Both the position numbers and the translations under genes were made by a program. The notes below the pieces were generated by a model. It did no database searches. It saw only the letters and a list, made by a program, of their open reading frames with translations, and was not told where the DNA came from. This document shows, piece by piece, positions 8,658 through 17,844 of a stretch of DNA of 64,000 bases. The DNA is from Pseudomonas alkylphenolica (GTDB lineage Bacteria; Pseudomonadota; Gammaproteobacteria; Pseudomonadales; Pseudomonadaceae), in assembly GCF_016009175.1 (NCBI RefSeq), contig NZ_JADUCM010000006.1, positions 1-64,000 of the forward strand, written 5' to 3'. Each line of letters starts with the position of its first letter. The first letter of the stretch is position 1.

Positions 8658-9983
8658 GTGGAAGCACATCTGTTGGAATGGCTGAACCTGAGCGTGCGTT
8701 GGGTTCACATGATCACTGGCGTGGCATGGATTGGCGCGTCGTTCTACTTCGTCTGGCTGGAAAACAACCTCAACCGGGCCAACCCGCGCGACGGTCTGTC
8801 CGGCGATCTCTGGGCGATTCACGGTGGCGGGATCTACCACCTGGAGAAGTACAAGCTGGCTCCGCCAAAAATGCCGGAGAACCTGCACTGGTTCAAATGG
8901 GAAGCCTACTTCACCTGGATGTCGGGTATTGCCCTGCTGTGCCTGGTGTTCTACTGGAACCCGACGCTGTACCTGCTGGCACCTGGCAGCACCCTGAGCG
9001 GCGCTGAAGGTATCGCCATCGGTGTCGGCTCGCTGATCGCTGGCTGGTTCATCTACGACTTCCTTTGCGACTCGCCACTGGGCAAGCGCCCTGGCCTGCT
9101 CGGCCTGGTGCTGTTCGTGCTGGTCATTGCCGCCTGCTACGGTTTCAGCCAGGTGTTCAGCGGTCGTGGTGCGTACCTGCACACCGGCGCGATCATCGGC
9201 ACCATCATGGTCGGTAACGTATTCCGCATCATCATGCCGGCCCAGCGTCAGCTGGTCGCTGCCATCGAAGCCAACCAGACCCCGGATCCGCTCCTGCCGG
9301 CCAAGGGCCTGCTGCGCTCGCGTCACAACAACTACTTCACCCTGCCGGTGCTGTTCATCATGATCAGCAACCACTTCCCGAGCACCTACGGCAGCCAGTA
9401 CAACTGGTTGATCCTGGGCGGCATCGCGGTGGCTGCAGTGTTGGTACGTCATTACTTCAACACCCGTCACGACAGCAACAAATACGCCTGGACCCTGCCA
9501 GTCGGTGCCCTGTCGATGATCTGCCTGGCGTACGTCACCGGCCCTGCGCCGATGCCGACCGCACCTGAACAGGCCGCTGCCAAGATCGAGTACCAGCCGC
9601 TGCCGGAAACGGCGCTGGGCGGCAAGACTGCTGCCGAGAAAGCTGCAGAGAAAGCCGCCGAACCTGCCCAGGCAGCTGCCCCGGCTGAAGAACCGGCGGC
9701 ACCTGTGGCGAAACTGGACGATGCCGGCTTCGACAAGATCCACAGCGTCATCCAGGAACGTTGCGCCGTGTGCCATTCGGCCAAGCCGACCAGCCCGCTG
9801 TTCAGCGCAGCCCCTGCCGGGGTCATGCTCGACACCCCGCAACAGATCCAGCAACAGGCCTCGCGCATTCAGGCGCAAGCCGTCACCAGCCAGATCATGC
9901 CCCTGGGCAACATCACTCAGATGACCCAGCAGGAACGTGAACTGATTGGCGCGTGGATCGCCAAAGGTGCTCCAACGAACTAA
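8658..9983 (+). CDS. puuD: membrane-bound cytochrome c urate oxidase PuuD
   Basis: This integral-membrane protein oxidises urate to 5-hydroxyisourate and passes electrons to its own cytochrome c domain rather than to oxygen. The GTG at 8658 follows AGAGGT and gives 441 residues. About eight hydrophobic helices occupy residues 1-310 with conserved histidines (WVHMITGVAWIGASF; WAIHGGG). An Ala/Glu/Pro-rich linker follows (about 315-355), then a haem c site Cys369-x-x-Cys372-His373 and a likely axial Met414 (QIMPLGN). It sits between allA and the urate permease. No soluble cofactor-free uricase and no FAD-type HpxO is present here, so this protein fills the urate step. Confidence 0.92.
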   Translation: MEAHLLEWLNLSVRWVHMITGVAWIGASFYFVWLENNLNRANPRDGLSGDLWAIHGGGIYHLEKYKLAPPKMPENLHWFKWEAYFTWMSGIALLCLVFYWNPTLYLLAPGSTLSGAEGIAIGVGSLIAGWFIYDFLCDSPLGKRPGLLGLVLFVLVIAACYGFSQVFSGRGAYLHTGAIIGTIMVGNVFRIIMPAQRQLVAAIEANQTPDPLLPAKGLLRSRHNNYFTLPVLFIMISNHFPSTYGSQYNWLILGGIAVAAVLVRHYFNTRHDSNKYAWTLPVGALSMICLAYVTGPAPMPTAPEQAAAKIEYQPLPETALGGKTAAEKAAEKAAEPAQAAAPAEEPAAPVAKLDDAGFDKIHSVIQERCAVCHSAKPTSPLFSAAPAGVMLDTPQQIQQQASRIQAQAVTSQIMPLGNITQMTQQERELIGAWIAKGAPTN

Positions 9984-10012
9984 GCAACAGGCTTCAAGCG
10001 GCAAGCTACAAG

Positions 10013-10069
10013 CTGCAAGCCAAGCACCACCACCTGCTCTCCTTGAGGCGTGGTGCTTGAAGCTTGCAG
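10013..10069. repeat. long imperfect hairpin between puuD and uacT
   Basis: CTGCAAGC-CAAGCACCAC (10013-10030) pairs with GTGGTGCTTG-A-AGCTTGCAG (10050-10069). A further CAAGCGGCAAGCTACAAG element lies just left. The GCTTGCAGCTTGAAGC-type wording resembles another class of Pseudomonas REP element. There is no T-run, so it is more likely an mRNA-processing or stability element than a terminator. Confidence 0.6.
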
Positions 10070-10101
10070 CTCAAAGAATAAAAACAAAACCGAGGTGTTG
10101 C

Positions 10102-11457
10102 ATGTCCGAGTCACGCAAGGCGTACATCCCCGTTGCGCCCCCACGACAGCCACTGCCAATGCTCCAACTGTTCCTGGTGGGTCTTCAACATGTCTTGCTG
10201 ATGTACGGAGGCGCGATTGCCGTGCCACTGATCATCGGCCAGGCCGCCGGCCTTTCTCGTGAAGAAGTCGCTTTCCTGATCAATGCCGACCTGCTGGTCG
10301 CTGGTGTCGCCACCATCGTCCAGTCGTTCGGCATTGGCGCAGTCGGCATCCGTATGCCGGTGATGATGGGCGCAAGCTTTGCTGCTGTCGGCAGCATGGT
10401 GGCCATGGCCGGAATGCCCGGTGTCGGCCTGCAAGGCATCTTTGGTGCGACCATCGCCGCCGGTTTCTTCGGCATGCTGATCGCCCCGTTCATGTCCAAG
10501 GTGGTGCGTTTCTTCCCACCGCTGGTGACCGGCACGGTCATCACCTCGATTGGTCTTTCGCTGTTTCCGGTTGCGGTCAACTGGGCCGGCGGCGGTGCCA
10601 GCGCCGAAACCTTCGGCTCCCCCATCTACCTGATTGTTGCTGGCCTGGTGCTGGCGACCATCCTCCTGGTCAACCGCTTCATGCGCGGTTTCTGGGTCAA
10701 TGTCTCGGTGCTCATCGGCATGGGCCTGGGCTATATCCTGGCCGGCTCGATCGGCATGGTCGACCTCTCCGGCCTCGACGAGGCACCCTGGGTGCAAGTG
10801 GTAACGCCGCTGCACTTCGGCATGCCGACCTTCAGCCTGGCGCCGATCCTGTCGATGTGCCTGGTGGTGGTAATCATCTTCGTCGAATCCACCGGGATGT
10901 TCCTGGCCCTGGGCAAGGTCACTGACCGCGAAGTCACCCCGGGCATGCTGCGCCGCGGGCTGATGTGCGACGCCGGTGCCTCCTTCGTTGCCGGCTTCTT
11001 CAACACCTTCACCCACTCCTCCTTCGCCCAGAATATCGGCCTGGTGCAGATGACCGGCGTACGTTGCCGATACGTCACAGTGGTTGCCGGTGGTTTCCTG
11101 ATCCTGCTCAGCCTGCTGCCCAAGGCCGCCTTCCTGATCGCCTCGATTCCGCCAGCGGTACTGGGCGGCGCGTCCATCGCCATGTTCGGCATGGTCGCCG
11201 CCACCGGGATCAAGATCCTCCAGGAAGCCGATATCGCCGACCGCCGCAACCAGTTGCTGGTCGCCGTCAGCGTCGGCATGGGCCTGATTCCCGTGGTGCG
11301 CCCTGAGTTCTTCGCGCAAATGCCGCAATGGATGGAGCCCATCACCCACAGCGGTATTGCCATGGCCACGGTCAGCGCGCTGATCCTCAACCTGCTGTTC
11401 AACATTCTTGGCGGCGCCGAGCGCGCAGCGCACAACGAAGCAGCCCACCAGCACTGA
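10102..11457 (+). CDS. uacT: NCS2 permease, urate/xanthine type (UacT-like)
   Basis: This is a proton-coupled purine permease of the nucleobase-ascorbate transporter family. Translation from the ATG at 10102 gives 451 residues, matching UacT/XanQ relatives; the frame is open upstream but lacks a start with a ribosome site. The NAT signature is exact: QNIGLVQMTG beginning at Gln310, with the preceding TFTHSSFAQN segment. About 12-14 membrane segments are apparent. Position directly after the urate oxidase argues for urate as substrate, though xanthine cannot be excluded. A GGGCGGC/GCCGCCC hairpin follows the stop. Confidence 0.87.
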   Translation: MSESRKAYIPVAPPRQPLPMLQLFLVGLQHVLLMYGGAIAVPLIIGQAAGLSREEVAFLINADLLVAGVATIVQSFGIGAVGIRMPVMMGASFAAVGSMVAMAGMPGVGLQGIFGATIAAGFFGMLIAPFMSKVVRFFPPLVTGTVITSIGLSLFPVAVNWAGGGASAETFGSPIYLIVAGLVLATILLVNRFMRGFWVNVSVLIGMGLGYILAGSIGMVDLSGLDEAPWVQVVTPLHFGMPTFSLAPILSMCLVVVIIFVESTGMFLALGKVTDREVTPGMLRRGLMCDAGASFVAGFFNTFTHSSFAQNIGLVQMTGVRCRYVTVVAGGFLILLSLLPKAAFLIASIPPAVLGGASIAMFGMVAATGIKILQEADIADRRNQLLVAVSVGMGLIPVVRPEFFAQMPQWMEPITHSGIAMATVSALILNLLFNILGGAERAAHNEAAHQH

Positions 11458-11463
11458 GTCTGC

Positions 11464-11481
11464 GGGCGGCGCTTGCCGCCC
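11464..11481. repeat. short GC hairpin after uacT
   Basis: GGGCGGC (11464-11470) and GCCGCCC (11475-11481) enclose a 4-base loop. No T-run follows, so full termination is doubtful and read-through into the first Tsx-like gene is likely. Confidence 0.5.
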
Positions 11482-11588
11482 GGTTCCACCCGAGCACTAC
11501 GCAGGACCGTCGACCCGTGGGAGCGGGTCGGCCGGGGCGTCTCGCGCCGAATACCCAAACCAACAATAACAAAGCCGGGAATCACAAC

Positions 11589-12374
11589 ATGAAGGGCATC
11601 ACCACCTCACTCCTGTTGGGTAGCAGTCTGCTGGCCGCATTGCCAGCCACCGCAGGAGACCTGCTGCTTTGGCAGACCAACAGCCTCTCCTACCTGTACG
11701 GCACCAAATTCGAGGTCAACCCTGCGATCCAGCAGACTGTGACCTTTGAGCACGCCGACAAATGGAAATACGGCGATAACTTCCTGTTTATCGACAAGAT
11801 CTTTTACAACGGCGGCACAGACCGCAACAAAGGCAACAACACCTATTACGGTGAGTTCAGCCCACGCTTGTCGTTCGGCAAGATCTTCGACCGCAAATTC
11901 GAATTCGGCCCCATCAAAGACGTGTTGATCGCCATGACCTACGAGTCTGGCGAAGGTGACAACGAAGCCTACCTGATCGGTCCAGGCTTCGACCTGGCGA
12001 TTCCCGGTTTCAACTACTTCACCCTCAACATCATGCAGCGCAACACCGAAGGCAGCCGCCCGGGTGATGGCGTCTGGCAGATCACACCAACATTCTCCTA
12101 CACCATTCCTGCGGGCAAATCGGACATTCTCGTCGATGGCTACATGGACTGGGTCGTCGACAACGACGAGACCCGCCGCGGTACCTATCACGCCAACCTG
12201 CACTTCAACCCTCAGGTCAAATATGACCTGGGCAAGGCGCTGAACTACGGCGCCAAGCAGCTGTACGTAGGTTTTGAGTACAGCTACTGGAAGGACAAAT
12301 ACGGCATCGAAGACAGCGATCGGCTGGACACCCGGCAAAGCGTTGCCAGTGCCCTGGTCAAGTTTCACTTTTGA
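11589..12374 (+). CDS. Tsx/OmpK-family outer-membrane channel, copy 1
   Basis: This is a predicted nucleoside-type outer-membrane porin. The ATG at 11589 gives 261 residues starting with a signal peptide (cleavage probably after A-T-A-G at residue 22-23). The Tsx/OmpK signature follows: LLLWQTNSLSYLYG, FEHADKWKYGDN, and [14 protein letters not shown]. The chain ends in a terminal Phe (KFHF), as expected of outer-membrane beta-barrels. It sits 131 bp after the urate permease and is probably in the same transcript, giving outer- and inner-membrane steps for the same substrates. A close paralogue follows in tandem. Confidence 0.88.
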   Translation: MKGITTSLLLGSSLLAALPATAGDLLLWQTNSLSYLYGTKFEVNPAIQQTVTFEHADKWKYGDNFLFIDKIFYNGGTDRNKGNNTYYGEFSPRLSFGKIFDRKFEFGPIKDVLIAMTYESGEGDNEAYLIGPGFDLAIPGFNYFTLNIMQRNTEGSRPGDGVWQITPTFSYTIPAGKSDILVDGYMDWVVDNDETRRGTYHANLHFNPQVKYDLGKALNYGAKQLYVGFEYSYWKDKYGIEDSDRLDTRQSVASALVKFHF

Positions 12375-12523
12375 TTCCTGACCATTCGCTCAGCTTTAGT
12401 TCCACCACTCCAGGACGGAGTACTTGAGGAGCAACGCGCAAGTCAGTAATCTGCGCGGCCCCTCGATCAGGGCAGGACGGATCCTGCCTGCGTTTGCTGA
12501 CCGCTCAGTCAATGAATTCGGGC

Positions 12524-12546
12524 GGTTGGCAGGCGTAACGCCAACC
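12524..12546. promoter_or_regulatory. inverted repeat, candidate upstream activator site
   Basis: GGTTGGC (12524-12530) and GCCAACC (12540-12546) form perfect 7-bp arms separated by 9 bp. The centre is about 80 bp upstream of the sigma-54-like -24 GG, a usual distance for an enhancer-binding protein site. It does not match the NtrC site TGCACC-N5-GGTGCA. Confidence 0.4.
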
Positions 12547-12611
12547 TGAAAGACCCTTTTTCAGCTGTTCAGAGAGACGTCGAGCAGGATTGTTGTGCCG
12601 TACCCGGAAAG

Positions 12612-12628
12612 TTGGCGCAGCACTTGCC
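12612..12628 (+). promoter_or_regulatory. candidate sigma-54 promoter of the second Tsx-like gene
   Basis: TTGGCGCAGCACTTGCC has GG and GC exactly 10 bp apart and matches most of the RpoN consensus TTGGCAC-N5-TTGC. The -12 GC is about 109 bp upstream of the ATG at 12737. Confidence 0.5.
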
Positions 12629-12736
12629 AATTAGCTGTGGCCAATCGAAAAAAACTGACTCGAAAGACAAGTATTACAACGTAACGGTGCCACCCAGAGT
12701 ACCGACAACAGAATCAATCAAGGGAGCAACACAGCG

Positions 12737-13525
12737 ATGCGCATGACCACTAGCCTGATTCTCGCCGGCAGCCTGCTGGCGGCCAGCACGGCCGCCACCG
12801 CCGACGACCTGCTGCAATGGCAGAACAACAGCCTGACCTACCTGTGGGGCAAGAACTTCGCCGTCAACCCGGAAATCCAGCAGACCGTGACCTTCGAGCA
12901 CGCCGATGCCTGGAAGTACGGTGACAACTTCTTCTTCGTCGACAAGATCTTCTACAACGGCGATAAAGACTTCAACAACGGCGACAACACCTACTACGGT
13001 GAATTCAGCCCGCGCCTGTCGTTCGGCAAGATCTTTGACCAGAAGCTGGAGTTCGGCCCGGTCAAGGACGTGCTGCTGGCCATGACCTACGAGTTCGGCG
13101 AAGGCGACACCGAGTCCTACCTGATCGGCCCGGGCTTTGACCTGGCGATTCCGGGCTTCGACTACTTCCAGTTGAACTTCTACCAGCGCAACACCGAAGG
13201 CAGCCGCGCCGGTGACAACGTCTGGCAGATCACCCCGGTGTGGGCCTACACCATCCCTGTGGGTAACTCGGACATTCTCATCGACGGCTTCATGGACTGG
13301 GTTGTGGATAACGACGCCACCAGCCGCCGTGGTACTTACCACGCGAACCTGCACTTTAACCCGCAGGTCAAGTATGACCTGGGTAAAGCGCTGAACTGGG
13401 GCGAGAAGCAACTGTACGTCGGTTTCGAATACGACTACTGGAAGAACAAGTACGGGATCAAGGACAGCGACGCGTTTGATACCGACCAGAACACTGCCAG
13501 CTTCCTGGTCAAAGTGCACTTCTGA
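12737..13525 (+). CDS. Tsx/OmpK-family outer-membrane channel, copy 2
   Basis: This is a 262-residue paralogue of the preceding gene; by eye roughly three quarters of residues are identical. It has a signal peptide (cleavage likely near residue 22, A-A-T-A-D), the same [14 protein letters not shown] and [12 protein letters not shown] motifs, and a terminal Phe (KVHF). The ATG follows AGGGAGCAA. It is separated from copy 1 by 362 bp with a sigma-54-like promoter, so the two copies may be used under different nitrogen or carbon conditions. A GC hairpin lies directly downstream. Confidence 0.88.
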   Translation: MRMTTSLILAGSLLAASTAATADDLLQWQNNSLTYLWGKNFAVNPEIQQTVTFEHADAWKYGDNFFFVDKIFYNGDKDFNNGDNTYYGEFSPRLSFGKIFDQKLEFGPVKDVLLAMTYEFGEGDTESYLIGPGFDLAIPGFDYFQLNFYQRNTEGSRAGDNVWQITPVWAYTIPVGNSDILIDGFMDWVVDNDATSRRGTYHANLHFNPQVKYDLGKALNWGEKQLYVGFEYDYWKNKYGIKDSDAFDTDQNTASFLVKVHF

Positions 13526-13539
13526 TCACGTCCGCTTCG

Positions 13540-13567
13540 AAGACCGTGCCTGAACAGGCACGGTCTT
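13540..13567 (+). terminator. hairpin terminator after the second Tsx-like gene
   Basis: A perfect 11-bp stem, AAGACCGTGCC / GGCACGGTCTT, encloses TGAACA. It begins 14 bp after the stop. The T-run is short, but an A+T-rich stretch follows. Confidence 0.7.
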
Positions 13568-13630
13568 AAATTCCAAATCGAGATTTACAGAGTTTTCCTA
13601 ATAAAAATAAAGAAACTTCCTACAAAAAAG

Positions 13631-13948
13631 TTAGTAGGGATTTTTCTTTTGAACGCTCAAGCAAAAATAAAGAACACAGGCAGTCAAACTCGGGACGATG
13701 ACACCGACCACGATCAGCCCGAACAAGACCACATGCCCCTCGACGAGCCTGAGCACGTCGGCAAGTAAAAGCCCAAGGCAGACCACCGCGCCAAGTACGC
13801 CGGCCCCCAGGCAGCTGGCATTCGACACACCGGGCATATGTCTGCGCGCGTTAAGCAGCACCAACACACACAAGGTCGTCCAGGCCAAAGCGGCGACCAT
13901 GTACAAGCCAAGATGGAAGACATCATAAGTTAGCGCTTTAAAGGGCAT
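13631..13948 (-). CDS. small inner-membrane protein, unknown
   Basis: I do not recognise this 105-residue protein. It shows three or four hydrophobic segments (roughly residues 12-32, 46-66 and 75-97) with short polar loops and a basic C-terminus (QKKNPY), so it is probably an inner-membrane protein. The ATG at 13948 is chosen because GGGAG lies about seven bases upstream; an earlier in-frame start lacks one. The gene and its flanks (13567-14150) are richer in A+T than the neighbourhood, which hints at a foreign or fast-evolving insertion. It lies convergent with the second Tsx-like gene. Confidence 0.6.
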   Translation of the reverse strand: MPFKALTYDVFHLGLYMVAALAWTTLCVLVLLNARRHMPGVSNASCLGAGVLGAVVCLGLLLADVLRLVEGHVVLFGLIVVGVIVPSLTACVLYFCLSVQKKNPY

Positions 13949-14149
13949 AACGTTCTCCCTGGACAAACGACAAGAGCGGCCTGTGCGACTGGCTCTTATC
14001 CAACCCTCTACGTTTATGATCTGCCACTATAAACCGGTATAAATTCTCCGACTGCATTTCTTTAACAAATTTTTCTCATCCACTTCGCTAGTTTGCACGG
14101 CCTCCTGTTTCGCCCACATACCAAAACACCTACAAAAAAGGCAAACACT

Positions 14150-16096
14150 ATGCTCGCAACACGCACAGCGCCGATGCGCTACTTACTGCTATTAACATCG
14201 CTATGGCTTATAACTTTTTTACTGACACGAGGCGTCCTGTACTTCACCCACCTGAGTGAAGCCGGCGAGCATTTTTTCTCGATCTTTTTTACCGGCCTGA
14301 TCTACGACCTGAGCTTTTTGCTCTACGCCGCACTGCCTTTGGGCCTTTACCTGTTGATATGCCCTGCCCGGCTGTGGCGCTTACGCCTGCACCGTGGGTT
14401 GCTGCGCTTCGTACTCTTTGCCAGCCTGTTCATCATGCTGTTTGTCGCAGTGGCCGAATGGCTGTTCTGGGATGAATTCGGGGTGCGCTTCAACTTCATC
14501 GCCGTGGACTACCTGGTGTACTCGGACGAAGTGCTGAACAACATTCTCGAGTCTTACCCGATCGGCCTGATCCTGAGCGTGATAGCACTGGCGGCGCTGG
14601 TGCTGACCCTGGCCCTGAGTAAACCCCTGCGCCAGGCGCTGGATGCCCCGTTGCCCTCTGCACGCCAACGCCTGGGCAGCCTGGGTGCACTGGCGCTACT
14701 GGCAGTGGGCAGCGTGCTGGTGATCAACCAGGATATGCCCCGTGGAGAAGGCGGCAACGCCTATGCCCGCGAGCTGGCAAGCAATGGCCCCTATCAGTTC
14801 TTTGCCGCGTTTCGCAACAACGAACTGGATTACCCGCAGTTTTACGGCAGCCTCGACGAAAACGATTCCACCCGGTTGATCCGCGCCGAACTGCAAGAGC
14901 CCAATGCCCGCTTCACCGGCGAGGAGCCGATGAACATCCGCCGAACCATCACCAACCCGGGGACACCGCGCACGCCCAATATCGTCCTGGTAACCATCGA
15001 AAGCTTCAGCGCCAAGTACATGGGCAGCAACGGCGACACGCGCAACCTCACGCCCAACCTCGATGTGTTGCGCAAACAAAGCCTGTACTTCAACAACTTC
15101 TATGCCACCGGCACCCGCACTGACCGTGGCCTGGAGGCGATCACCCTGTCAATGCCGCCAACACCGGGCCGTTCGATCGTCAAACGCATCGGCCGTGAAA
15201 GTGGTTTCGCCAGCCTTGGCCAGCAGCTCTCGGACGTCGGTTACGACAGCGTGTACGTCTACGGTGGCCGCGGCTACTTCGACAACATGAACGCTTTTTT
15301 CAGCGGCAACGGTTACCGGATCGTCGACCAGAGCAGCGTGGCCGAAGCGGACATCAGCTTCAAAAATGCCTGGGGCATGTCTGATGAAGACCTGTACAAA
15401 CAGGCAATCAAGCTCGCCGACGCCGACCACGCCAACCAGGTTCCGTTTTTCCTGCAGTTGATGACCACGTCCAACCATCGACCCTATACCTACCCCGACG
15501 GCCGTATCGACATCCCCTCGGGCAACGGTCGTGATGGTGCTGTGAAGTACACCGACCATGCCATCGGACAGTTTCTCGATCAGGCACGCAGCAAACCCTG
15601 GTTCGACAACACCCTGTTCATCTTTGTTGCCGATCACACCGCAGGCAGTGCCGGCAAGGAAGACCTGCCGGTCAGCAACTACCAGATACCCTTGTTCATC
15701 TATGCCCCCAAGCTGATCGAAGCACGAGAGGAGTCAAAACTGGCGAGCCAGATCGACCTCGCGCCGACTCTGCTCGGCCTGCTGAACATGAGCTATACCT
15801 CGACCTTCTTCGGCCGCGACCTGATGCAGCAAGACAACCTGCCGCCGCGGGTGCTGATCGGCAACTATCAGCACCTGGGCCTGTTTGATGGCCAGGACCT
15901 GGCGATCCTCAGCCCGCAAAACGGTCTGCGCCGACACGACCAGGCCCTGGGCGAAAGCCGGGAGAGGACCGTTGATAGGCGTGACCCATTGATCCAGCGG
16001 GCGATCGCCTACTATCAGGTGGCGAGTTACGGGTTTACCCACCACCTGCTCGACTGGCAACCAGAGCCGGCAGCACAGACTGCGCTGAAGAACTGA
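14150..16096 (+). CDS. LtaS-like sulfatase / phosphoglycerol transferase family protein
   Basis: This is an inner-membrane enzyme of the alkaline phosphatase superfamily, related to lipoteichoic acid synthase and OpgB. The ATG at 14150 gives 648 residues. Five N-terminal membrane helices (about residues 8-200) are followed by a large periplasmic domain. Active-site features are visible: the metal Glu in LVTIESFSAKY, the nucleophile Thr in GTRTDRGLEA, and the metal site VADHTAG near the end. In Gram-negatives such proteins modify osmoregulated glucans or lipids with phosphoglycerol or phosphoethanolamine; the substrate here is unknown. The first part is more A+T-rich than the rest. Confidence 0.85.
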   Translation: MLATRTAPMRYLLLLTSLWLITFLLTRGVLYFTHLSEAGEHFFSIFFTGLIYDLSFLLYAALPLGLYLLICPARLWRLRLHRGLLRFVLFASLFIMLFVAVAEWLFWDEFGVRFNFIAVDYLVYSDEVLNNILESYPIGLILSVIALAALVLTLALSKPLRQALDAPLPSARQRLGSLGALALLAVGSVLVINQDMPRGEGGNAYARELASNGPYQFFAAFRNNELDYPQFYGSLDENDSTRLIRAELQEPNARFTGEEPMNIRRTITNPGTPRTPNIVLVTIESFSAKYMGSNGDTRNLTPNLDVLRKQSLYFNNFYATGTRTDRGLEAITLSMPPTPGRSIVKRIGRESGFASLGQQLSDVGYDSVYVYGGRGYFDNMNAFFSGNGYRIVDQSSVAEADISFKNAWGMSDEDLYKQAIKLADADHANQVPFFLQLMTTSNHRPYTYPDGRIDIPSGNGRDGAVKYTDHAIGQFLDQARSKPWFDNTLFIFVADHTAGSAGKEDLPVSNYQIPLFIYAPKLIEAREESKLASQIDLAPTLLGLLNMSYTSTFFGRDLMQQDNLPPRVLIGNYQHLGLFDGQDLAILSPQNGLRRHDQALGESRERTVDRRDPLIQRAIAYYQVASYGFTHHLLDWQPEPAAQTALKN

Positions 16097-16114
16097 CAGC
16101 GCAGCCCTTCGAAC

Positions 16115-17023
<909 letters not shown>

Positions 17024-17168
17024 GTTGACCTGATTCCAGCGGGTTGAGAGGTGCTCAGTCTAGCCCAAAGTCGCCACCTTGAGCCCCTTGCGAACGCGGT
17101 GCTACCATGCGCAACCGCCTGTCCAGGCCGGTGCCGCCTGCGGCCAGTCACGAGGAACAGCGTCAACC

Positions 17169-17777
17169 ATGAGCAGCATTCGCGAGCGCAACAAAGAACT
17201 GATCCTGCGCGCGGCCAGTGAAGAATTCGCCGACAAGGGCTTCGCTGCCACCAAGACCAGCGACATCGCGGCCAAGGCCGGGCTGCCCAAGCCGAACGTC
17301 TACTACTATTTCAAGTCCAAGGAAAACCTCTACCGCGAGGTCCTGGAAAGCATCATCGAGCCGATCATGCAGGCATCCACCCCGTTCAATGCCGAGGGTG
17401 ACCCCAAAGAAGTGCTCAGCGCCTATATCCGCTCGAAAGTGCGCATCTCCCGTGACCTGCCCTTTGCCTCCAAGGTGTTTGCCAGCGAGATCATGCACGG
17501 CGCCCCGCACCTGAGCCCGAACCAGGTCGAGCAACTCAACGACCAGGCCCGCCACAACATTGAATGCATCCAGGCCTGGATCGACCGCGGCCAGATCGCC
17601 AAGGTCGACCCGCACCACCTGATGTTCAGCATCTGGGCGGCGACGCAGACCTACGCCGACTTCGATTGGCAGATCTCGGTGGTTACCGGCAAAGCCAAGC
17701 TCGAAGACAGCGACTACGAAGCGGCGACGCAGACCATCATTCGCCTGGTGCTCAAAGGGTGTGAGCCAGACGCCTGA
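17169..17777 (+). CDS. TetR-family regulator, RutR-like
   Basis: This is a 202-residue repressor-type protein. The helix-turn-helix is at about residues 8-52 (ASEEFADKGFAATKTSDIAAKAGLPKPNVYYYFKSKENL). The C-terminal ligand domain resembles that of E. coli RutR (FASEIMHGAP, IQAWIDRGQI, WAATQTYADF), which responds to uracil and thymine. The ATG at 17169 is preferred to upstream starts that add low-quality residues. Position among nucleobase genes suggests a pyrimidine or purine signal, but no binding site was identified. A REP element follows. Confidence 0.8.
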   Translation: MSSIRERNKELILRAASEEFADKGFAATKTSDIAAKAGLPKPNVYYYFKSKENLYREVLESIIEPIMQASTPFNAEGDPKEVLSAYIRSKVRISRDLPFASKVFASEIMHGAPHLSPNQVEQLNDQARHNIECIQAWIDRGQIAKVDPHHLMFSIWAATQTYADFDWQISVVTGKAKLEDSDYEAATQTIIRLVLKGCEPDA

Positions 17778-17795
17778 CAGGTAGCGCCTGGATCC

Positions 17796-17820
17796 GTAGG
17801 AGCCAGGCTTGCCGGCGAAG
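17796..17820. repeat. single REP element
   Basis: GTAGGAGCCAGGCTTGCCGGCGAAG matches the left arm of the pair at 2982 almost exactly. It lies between the convergent TetR and glcG-like genes without an inverted partner. Confidence 0.8.
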
Positions 17821-17844
17821 GGCTGCGCAGCAGCCCCAAATGCG

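Larger units (their letters stand above)
12375..12736. promoter_or_regulatory. 362-bp gap between the two Tsx-like genes
   Basis: No gene is visible here. The gap holds a small hairpin GGCAGGA/TCCTGCC (12471-12488), a 7-9-7 dyad at 12524-12546 and a sigma-54-like -24/-12 element at 12612-12628. It therefore seems to give the second Tsx-like gene its own promoter. Confidence 0.6.

Noticed and set aside
8460..10004. 514-codon open frame antisense to allA-puuD
   Set aside because: Spans two well-supported genes and shows no recognisable motif.
10111..11454. 447-codon open frame antisense to uacT
   Set aside because: Same pattern of His/Asp/Gln-rich translation opposite a conserved permease; no start signal or family motif.
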